Positions 7,077 through 11,386 of a DNA stretch of 11,386 bases are shown here, one piece after another (position 1 is the first letter of the stretch; each line of letters starts with the position of its first letter). This DNA is from Micavibrio sp. UBA1664. GTDB taxonomy: Bacteria > Pseudomonadota > Alphaproteobacteria > Micavibrionales > UBA1664. The stretch covers positions 11,295-22,680 of the forward strand of contig DCKW01000028.1 in NCBI GenBank assembly GCA_002320485.1, written 5' to 3'. The translations under genes and the position numbers were made by a program. Below the pieces are notes generated by a model. The model was given only the letters and a program-made list of their open reading frames with translations. It was not told where the DNA came from and searched no databases.

Positions 7077-7574
7077 ATGATGAAATATATGTTGCTGACT
7101 TTAATGGCTGTCATATTGTTTCCACTGTCTGCAAGGGCGGAACTGACGGAAAACGATATACAGTCGTTCAATAATGATTATGTGGAAACCTATGCATCTT
7201 GTGATGTGAATAAAATTGTTCCGTTCATGGATATGCATTATGCGGATGATTATAAAATGCAGTTGAAGCTCCCTAACGGCGAGGTGCGCGGCGGCACATT
7301 GGAAGATATGAAGCGCATGGCATCACAAGGAATTCAGATGATGAAACAGATCAACGGCGAGAATTCCGACTGTAAACCCGAAATGACTGTCGGCAAGATG
7401 GATTTGTCAGGTAATGAGGGCGTCGTCATGATCACCCAGCATGAGAGCATGACCCTGCCACAAAACGGCCAGATGGTGACGATTGAGGCAAAAACAGCAT
7501 GCAATCACAAAGTTGTTAAAACAGGTGATGTGGTTAAAATTATGCAATCACAGTGCGTGTTATATCAGGATTAA
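7077..7574 (+). CDS. Secreted protein of unknown function with four cysteines
   Basis: A 165-residue protein with a clear Sec signal peptide: basic start MMKY, hydrophobic MLLTLMAVILFPLSA, and probable cleavage after ARA at residue 21. The mature part is about 144 residues, polar, with four cysteines (C42, C99, C142, C160) that could form two disulfides in the periplasm. The arrangement of an N-terminal helix (FNNDYVETYASCD), a D-rich turn, a GG motif (EVRGGTLEDM) and later beta-rich segments faintly recalls NTF2/SnoaL-like folds; that is a guess. I do not recognise the family. The gene starts 13 bases after gap with AAAGGA about nine bases before the ATG, and ends at a strong terminator. It therefore sits in the gap transcript, where pgk might be expected. 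Confidence 0.85.
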   Translation: MMKYMLLTLMAVILFPLSARAELTENDIQSFNNDYVETYASCDVNKIVPFMDMHYADDYKMQLKLPNGEVRGGTLEDMKRMASQGIQMMKQINGENSDCKPEMTVGKMDLSGNEGVVMITQHESMTLPQNGQMVTIEAKTACNHKVVKTGDVVKIMQSQCVLYQD

Positions 7575-7580
7575 ATCAAA

Positions 7581-7600
7581 AAGCGGCTTTCAAGCCGCTT
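7581..7600. terminator. Bidirectional intrinsic terminator between convergent genes
   Basis: AAGCGGCT-TTCA-AGCCGCTT forms a perfect eight-base-pair stem with a four-base loop. The plus-strand tail is only moderately T-rich (CTTATT), while the minus strand has a run of five T after the stem. It sits between the stops of the secreted-protein gene (7574) and the convergent small gene (7605), and so probably ends both transcripts. Confidence 0.85.
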
Positions 7601-7604
7601 CTTA

Positions 7605-7826
7605 TTAAAGGTTGAGAAAACCCGGCTTTTTTGCCCGCTTTATAATATTCAGATCGTTACAGGCAACGTTGACAATCTTTCGATCATCACTGATGACGTC
7701 GGCACTTCTGATCACTGTTTTACCATCATGGGAAGGATCTTCAAATGTTCCGATTACTCGTGCCTTACCATGTTTACTTTCTACAGTATCACCGAAATTA
7801 ACATGAATATTTGGCTGCCTGATCAT
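7605..7826 (-). CDS. Small beta-rich protein of unknown function
   Basis: I place the start at the ATG at 7826 because AAGGAG lies eight bases upstream; this gives 73 residues (MIRQPNIHVNFGDTVES and on). A longer in-frame version from 7913 would add 29 hydrophobic residues but has no good ribosome site and includes the Shine-Dalgarno region as coding. The product alternates hydrophobic and polar residues (HVNFGDTVESKHGKARVIG, KTVIRSADVI, RKIVNVACND), suggesting a small beta-barrel, possibly SH3/KOW-like. It ends with a basic segment, KRAKKPG. No family recognised. It points against gap and fba and shares the terminator at 7581-7600. Confidence 0.7.
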   Translation of the reverse strand: MIRQPNIHVNFGDTVESKHGKARVIGTFEDPSHDGKTVIRSADVISDDRKIVNVACNDLNIIKRAKKPGFLNL

Positions 7827-7957
7827 GATTCTCACTCCTTGTTGTAATATGACAGAACAATAACCTATCACATAATATGAAAAAAACGTAAAGGGAATTA
7901 AGTCTTTATTCACTGATAAGTTTGATTTAAACTCGCAAAAAAAGCAGAGGACTTGTT

Positions 7958-9025
7958 ATGACATCACTCCAACCCGGCGTCGTATTCGGCGAAGATTACC
8001 TGACATTAATCAAGGCATGCAAGGACGGAAAATATGCCTTGCCTGCGGTGAATGTTACAAACACGAACACGGCCAACGCAGTGATGGAGGCCGCGGCTAA
8101 AAACAAATCGGATGTCATTTTGCAGGTATCGAACGGCGGCGCACAGTTTTTTGCAGGAAAAGGGTTGGAAGACGCCTTTACTGCCAAGGTTCTCGGTGCC
8201 GTCTCATTTGCCCAGCATGTTCATATGATGGCGGCGCATTATGGCATTTGTGTCGTTTTGCATACCGACCATGCCGATAAAAATCTTATTCCGTGGATAG
8301 AGGCGTTATTAGCCCAAGGCAAAGAATTTTATGACATTACCGGCAAACCTCTATTCACATCGCATATGGTTGATTTGTCCGCAGAGGATATTGATTATAA
8401 CCTGAACGAGTGCGCCCGCTTGCTTGAACAAATGGCGGCTATCGAAATGAGTATCGAGATTGAACTGGGCGTCACAGGCGGCGAGGAGGACGGCGTAGGC
8501 TCCGATGATATTGATAACGACAAATTATATACCCAGCCGGAAGACTGTCTGCTGGCGTGGCAAAAACTGAATCCGTTAGGCCACTTTTCGCTTGCTGCCT
8601 CTTTCGGCAATGTTCATGGCGTTTATAAACCTGGAAACGTAAAACTACGCCCTGAGATCCTGAAAAATTCGCAATCCCTGCTGTCGGAAAAGACAGGAGC
8701 ACCCGAAAACAGCTATGATCTGGTGTTCCATGGCGGATCAGGCTCCGAAAAAGACAAGATTGCCGAATCATTGAACTACGGCGTTTTTAAAATGAATATT
8801 GATACCGATACGCAATTTGCCTTCGCACGCGGGGTCGGTGAATATGTTTTCGCCAATCAAGCCGCTTTTGCCTTTCAGATTGATCCTGACACCGGCGCAC
8901 CATATAAAAAACAATATGACCCGAGAGTCTGGCTGCGTAAAGGGGAAGAATCCATGATTGACCGTCTGGACGAGGCTTTTGCTGATTTAAAATCGGCGGG
9001 AAAATCTTTGGCCCGCCAGGGCTAG
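7958..9025 (+). CDS. fba: Class II fructose-bisphosphate aldolase (FbaA type)
   Basis: A 355-residue, zinc-dependent aldolase that cleaves fructose 1,6-bisphosphate to two triose phosphates (reversible). It resembles the longer, E. coli FbaA-like class IIA branch, not the shorter Calvin-cycle/tagatose type. The metal and catalytic residues are visible: D104-H105 in LHTDHAD, E169 in IEIELGVTGGEEDGV (E176, E177), H220 in GNVHGVYKPG, and H258 in VFHGGSGS. The substrate-binding KMNIDTDTQ and the C-terminal YDPRVWLR are also present. GAGGA lies six bases before the ATG. It has its own 131-base upstream spacer from the divergent small gene, so it is probably transcribed separately from gap. With tkt and gap it forms a loose carbon-metabolism cluster. 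Confidence 0.97.
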   Translation: MTSLQPGVVFGEDYLTLIKACKDGKYALPAVNVTNTNTANAVMEAAAKNKSDVILQVSNGGAQFFAGKGLEDAFTAKVLGAVSFAQHVHMMAAHYGICVVLHTDHADKNLIPWIEALLAQGKEFYDITGKPLFTSHMVDLSAEDIDYNLNECARLLEQMAAIEMSIEIELGVTGGEEDGVGSDDIDNDKLYTQPEDCLLAWQKLNPLGHFSLAASFGNVHGVYKPGNVKLRPEILKNSQSLLSEKTGAPENSYDLVFHGGSGSEKDKIAESLNYGVFKMNIDTDTQFAFARGVGEYVFANQAAFAFQIDPDTGAPYKKQYDPRVWLRKGEESMIDRLDEAFADLKSAGKSLARQG

Positions 9026-9033
9026 CAGAGATA

Positions 9034-9052
9034 CGTTTTTCAAAGGAAAACG
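9034..9052 (+). terminator. Weak hairpin after fba
   Basis: CGTTTTTC and GGAAAACG pair around a three-base loop, with one G-U pair and mostly A-U pairs. There is no T tract behind it, so it is a poor intrinsic terminator. It may be a 3'-end stabiliser or attenuator in the 86-base gap before rpmE. Confidence 0.3.
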
Positions 9053-9111
9053 CTTGCATTTGGCAATTAAACCCGTTAAAAGGTCGAGTTATAGAATTTT
9101 GGAGCACGATT

Positions 9112-9354
9112 ATGAGAAAAGACATTCATCCTGATTACCACAAAATCACTGTTAAAATGACAGATGGTTCAACATATGAAACATACTCTACATGGGGTAA
9201 AGAAGGCGATGTGATGAGCCTTGATATCGACCCCTTGAACCACCCTGCATGGCAAGGCGGACAACAAGGCGTTGTCGAACGCGGACAATTGGATAAGTTC
9301 CAATCCAAATTCGGTAACTTTATGGGCGGTTCTTCCGAGAAGAAAAGCGCATAA
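9112..9354 (+). CDS. rpmE: 50S ribosomal protein bL31
   Basis: An 80-residue ribosomal protein that bridges the large and small subunits near the central protuberance. The N-terminal RKDIHPDYHKITVKMTDG and the HPAWQGG motif near residue 45 are diagnostic of bL31. It has no cysteine, so it lacks the zinc-ribbon CxxC pairs of the zinc-binding form; such zinc-independent bL31 is what I expect in alphaproteobacteria. GGAG lies seven bases before the ATG at 9112. It is a single-gene unit followed by a strong terminator, and probably starts from its own promoter. A TTGCAT at 9054 is a possible -35, but I see no convincing -10. Confidence 0.93.
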   Translation: MRKDIHPDYHKITVKMTDGSTYETYSTWGKEGDVMSLDIDPLNHPAWQGGQQGVVERGQLDKFQSKFGNFMGGSSEKKSA

Positions 9355-9380
9355 TATTTTGTTTATATAATTATATACGG

Positions 9381-9408
9381 ATCGCCTGACGTTCAGGCGA
9401 TTTTTTTT
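9381..9408 (+). terminator. Strong intrinsic terminator of rpmE
   Basis: ATCGCCTGA-CGT-TCAGGCGAT makes a perfect nine-base-pair stem with a three-base loop, followed by eight T. It isolates rpmE from the heat-shock gene downstream. Confidence 0.93.
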
Positions 9409-9410
9409 GC

Positions 9411-9469
9411 CTTGATCTAAACATATATTCCTAAAATAGTTTGACTTTATTCCTATTATATATTAAATT
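9411..9469 (+). promoter_or_regulatory. Candidate promoters of the hsp20 gene
   Basis: Two overlapping possibilities exist. A sigma70-like pair is TTGACT (9441-9446) with TAAATT (9464-9469) at a 17-base spacer; the -35 is good and the -10 modest. A heat-shock-sigma-like pair is CTTGAT (9411-9416) with CCTAAAAT (9430-9437), a weak match. Either gives a leader of roughly 60-90 bases carrying the predicted thermometer. Consensus inspection only. Confidence 0.4.
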
Positions 9470-9481
9470 GATTAAATAAGT

Positions 9482-9535
9482 CGCCGTTTTCGGGGCTTGA
9501 AATACAAAACTTGCTAAATTATAGGAGTTATAATT
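9482..9535 (+). promoter_or_regulatory. ROSE-like RNA thermometer in the hsp20 leader
   Basis: The Shine-Dalgarno AGGAG (9523-9527, eight bases before the ATG at 9536) can be paired. AACUUGCU at 9508-9515 folds on AGGAGUU at 9523-9529 with a seven-base loop, giving seven base pairs and one bulged G (9513). A UUGCU with a bulged G opposite the Shine-Dalgarno is the hallmark of ROSE elements, which control small heat-shock genes in proteobacteria by melting at high temperature. A second small hairpin (CCG-TTTT-CGG, 9484-9493) lies upstream, as in multi-stem ROSE leaders. The pairing is read by eye; stability and function are untested. Confidence 0.6.
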
Positions 9536-10005
9536 ATGAATACATTACCAAGACTTTTGGAGTCTTCAGACTTCTCCCCTTTTTTCAAATCAACTGTTGG
9601 CTTTGACCGGTTAATGCGAATGTTGGACGAATCCGCCCCGCGTGGAAACGGCAATGCTACCCGCCTTATAATATTCAAAAATTAAATGAAGATGAATATA
9701 GTATCGATATGGCGGTTGCCGGCTTTGCGATGGATGATATTGATATTACGGCTCATGATAATCGTCTGATTATAAAAGGCGCACGTAAAAAAGAAGAGGA
9801 TGAAAAAAATTCTTCTTATTTATACCGTGGGATTGCAACGCGTAATTTCGAGCAGGAATTTCAACTTGCAGACCATATTGAGGTTAAGAAAGCCAGCATG
9901 GATAACGGAATGCTTCATATTCATTTGGTAAGAGAAATTCCAGAGGAAAAGAAACCTCGTAAAATTAATATCAATAATGGCAAAACCTTGTTCTCCAAGG
10001 CCTAA
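9536..10005 (+). pseudogene. Small heat-shock protein Hsp20 (IbpA-like), frameshifted
   Basis: The gene encodes an alpha-crystallin chaperone split by one missing base. From the ATG at 9536 it reads MNTLPRLLESSDFSPFF, then the family-typical GFDRLMRMLDE, and up to NATR. It then leaves frame and stops at 9683-9685. The next frame resumes at 9667 with YNIQKLNEDEYSI, AVAGFAMDDIDI (the usual AVAGF block), the core beta-sandwich, and the C-terminal KININ (I-x-I anchor) before the stop at 10005. Restoring one C (CGCC to CGCCC at 9664-9665) gives R-P-YNIQ, the expected (P)PYNIE-like junction, and an intact 156-residue protein. As read, only a 98-residue fragment from the ATG at 9709 could be made by reinitiation. 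The remaining sequence shows no other damage, so this is a recent mutation, a read error, or a -1 shift. Confidence 0.85.
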
Positions 10006-10041
10006 AAAAAGACAAACAATTCGGGATAATTAGAATCATAA

Positions 10042-10148
10042 AACGACAATAATGAACGTCGTTCTTATATTCCCTTCCCAAGTCAGGTGAAAATCCTGAC
10101 CACTCAAAACCCGGAGGTCCATCCCTGCCTCCGGGTTTTTATTTTTTT
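10042..10148 (+). ncRNA. Possible small RNA or structured 3' UTR downstream of hsp20
   Basis: Three hairpins follow one another in the 211-base gap before the convergent valS: AACGAC/GTCGTT (10042-10063), GTCAGG/CCTGAC with loop TGAAAAT (10082-10100), and a strong terminator (10107-10148). A TAGAAT at 10031-10036 could be a -10 box just before the first hairpin, with a weak AAGACA -35 at a 16-base spacer. That would fit a short independent transcript of about 105 nt. It could also simply be the 3' UTR of hsp20. The GGTGAAAATCC in the second stem resembles a string seen in cobalamin riboswitches, but the rest of that fold is absent. I cannot assign a known RNA family. Confidence 0.35.
10107..10148 (+). 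terminator. Strong intrinsic terminator after hsp20
   Basis: AAACCCGGAGG pairs fully with CCTCCGGGTTT around a ten-base loop, giving an 11-base-pair stem. It runs into TTTTT, A and seven T. It ends plus-strand transcription ahead of the convergent valS gene. On the minus strand the T run is short, so it is a weaker stop for valS. Confidence 0.93.
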
Positions 10149-10216
10149 AAAAATTACAAACGAACTGCAAAAAAGATTTTATCAATATTTATCAATAGGT
10201 TGCCGCACAAAAAAAA

Positions 10217-11386
10217 TCAGGCGACATCCAATTGTTTAAGTGCAAGGGCCAGTTTCTCAATTATAATATGGGCCTCTTCCTTGCGCTGTTTCTGCTCCTC
10301 AATTACTTCTTCGGGCGCATTTTGTACGAATCCCTGATTCGATAACTTGCCATCAATTTGTTTTATATCTTTTTCCAGTTTCTGGATTTGTTGTTGCAGA
10401 CGCCCTCTCTCCTTATCCAGATCGATGATATCGGCAACAGGTAAACCAAGCGTCATATCACCAATCACTATCTGTATGGCCCCTTGTGGCATTGATGTTA
10501 CGGTTTCAAGTGATTTCACGCGGGCCATTTTAAAGATAACAGCCTCGTGTACGGCAAACCATTTTTGCGCGCGCGCATCCGCACCCATAATCAATACATC
10601 TAGTTTTGCTGATGCGGGTACATTCATATCCGTTCTAACCGAACGGATATCCGATATAACACGTTGCAACCATGTAATCTCTTCATGGGCGTCAATATTA
10701 CGTAATGCCATATCCGCAACAGGCCATTGTTGAGACATCAACAATTTTTCATCACCATAAAATTCTTTATACAAAGTCTCAGTAATATACGGCATGAAGG
10801 GATTTAAGATTTTAATGATTATGCCTAAAATCCATCCTGTCGTTGCTTTTGTTTCCTCAACATAGGCGCCGCCCTCTTCATTTAAAAGTGGTTTTGTAAA
10901 TTCCAGATACCAATCACAAAACGTCCCCCATATAAAATGGTATAAGCCATTGGCGGCATCGTTAAATCTGAATTGTGCCATTGACTCATCAAGAGAATTG
11001 ATCACCGTGATGGTTTCATCAATAATCCATTGGTTGATCGGGTTTTGTACGGTTGCAGGATCAAATTTATCCCGTGGTAACGCACCATTCATTTCGCAAT
11101 ACCGCGCCGCATTCCATAACTTGGTGGAAAAATTACGGTAACCTTCCAATCGCTGCTCGGCAAGCTTCACATCTCTGCCCTGTCCGCACATGGCGCATAA
11201 CGTAAAGCGAAGAGCATCAGCACCATATTTTTCCGTCAAATCCAACGGGTTCAGAACATTGCCTTTTGACTTGGACATTTTTTGGCCCTTGGCATCACGG
11301 ACCAGCCCATGCATATAAACCGTTTTAAACGGAACCTCGCCCATGGCGTAAAGTCCCATCATCATCATTCTGGCCACCCAAAAGAA
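10217..11386 (-). CDS. valS: Valyl-tRNA synthetase, C-terminal part
   Basis: The open frame enters from the right edge (FFWVARMMMMGL) and gives the last 389 residues of ValRS, which charges tRNA-Val with valine. The KMSKSKGNV signature that closes the catalytic class I site is at residues 36-44 of the visible part. RLEGYRNFSTKLWNAARY marks the start of the helical anticodon-binding domain. A C-terminal coiled-coil arm (DLDKERGRLQQQIQKLEKDIKQI and the following helix) ends at LKQLDVA, as in full-length bacterial ValRS. The HIGH motif, editing domain and true start lie outside the window. It is convergent with hsp20. The stop is followed directly by eight T on the minus strand with no preceding hairpin. 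Confidence 0.97.
   Translation of the reverse strand, partial: FFWVARMMMMGLYAMGEVPFKTVYMHGLVRDAKGQKMSKSKGNVLNPLDLTEKYGADALRFTLCAMCGQGRDVKLAEQRLEGYRNFSTKLWNAARYCEMNGALPRDKFDPATVQNPINQWIIDETITVINSLDESMAQFRFNDAANGLYHFIWGTFCDWYLEFTKPLLNEEGGAYVEETKATTGWILGIIIKILNPFMPYITETLYKEFYGDEKLLMSQQWPVADMALRNIDAHEEITWLQRVISDIRSVRTDMNVPASAKLDVLIMGADARAQKWFAVHEAVIFKMARVKSLETVTSMPQGAIQIVIGDMTLGLPVADIIDLDKERGRLQQQIQKLEKDIKQIDGKLSNQGFVQNAPEEVIEEQKQRKEEAHIIIEKLALALKQLDVA

Noticed and set aside
7827..7913. Longer start for the 73-residue protein, giving an N-terminal hydrophobic segment.
   Set aside because: The strong Shine-Dalgarno AAGGAG lies inside this extension, properly placed for the ATG at 7826, and the extension has no ribosome site of its own.
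9496..9519. CTTGAA...CTAAAT as a heat-shock sigma promoter directly before hsp20.
   Set aside because: The spacer is only about 12 bases and the start would fall at the Shine-Dalgarno, leaving no leader. The same bases fit better as the thermometer stem.
10082..10135. Cobalamin or FMN riboswitch suggested by GGTGAAAATCC.
   Set aside because: Only this short string matches; the other conserved boxes are missing. It also lies at the 3' end of a gene facing a convergent gene, so it has nothing downstream to regulate.

Overview
This looks like an ordinary chromosomal segment of an alphaproteobacterium with moderate to low GC. Evidence for this is the order zapA - 6S RNA - 5-formyltetrahydrofolate cyclo-ligase, a CheY-like regulator ending in a FGPDRRRK-type tail, a cysteine-free bL31, and a transketolase/GAPDH pair. 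I cannot name the genus from sequence alone. I see no insertion sequences, phage genes, CRISPR arrays, tRNA or rRNA genes.

Layout. 1-851 (minus): the first codons of ruvC behind yebC. 945-1439 (plus): a single-domain response regulator, divergent from yebC and separated by a TTAA-rich spacer. 1443-3575 (minus): a compact block transcribed as small coiled-coil protein, zapA, 6S RNA (ssrS), 5-formyl-THF cyclo-ligase and YmdB-type metallophosphoesterase. 3576-3774: a divergent control region with two DnaA-box-like sequences, a GANTC site and a likely tkt promoter. 3775-9025: central carbon metabolism, with transketolase, GAPDH and class II fructose-bisphosphate aldolase all on the plus strand. 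pgk, which often sits between gap and fba in this group, is not there. Instead there is a secreted four-cysteine protein of unknown function and a convergent 73-residue protein. 9112-9354: bL31 with a strong terminator. 9409-10005: a small heat-shock protein gene with a ROSE-like RNA thermometer over its Shine-Dalgarno and a one-base frameshift in its coding region. 10006-10216: a run of three hairpins ending in a strong terminator, possibly a small RNA. 10217-11386 (minus): the C-terminal 389 residues of valyl-tRNA synthetase.

How the genes work together: transketolase, GAPDH and aldolase share the triose/pentose phosphate pool. The zapA block combines Z-ring assembly, 6S RNA control of RNA polymerase and folate salvage. 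ruvC/yebC is a standard recombination neighbourhood. Most of the window is housekeeping. The parts most worth a second look are the frameshifted hsp20 with its predicted thermometer, the hairpin cluster beside it, the DnaA-box pair upstream of the zap block, and the orphan genes between gap and fba.
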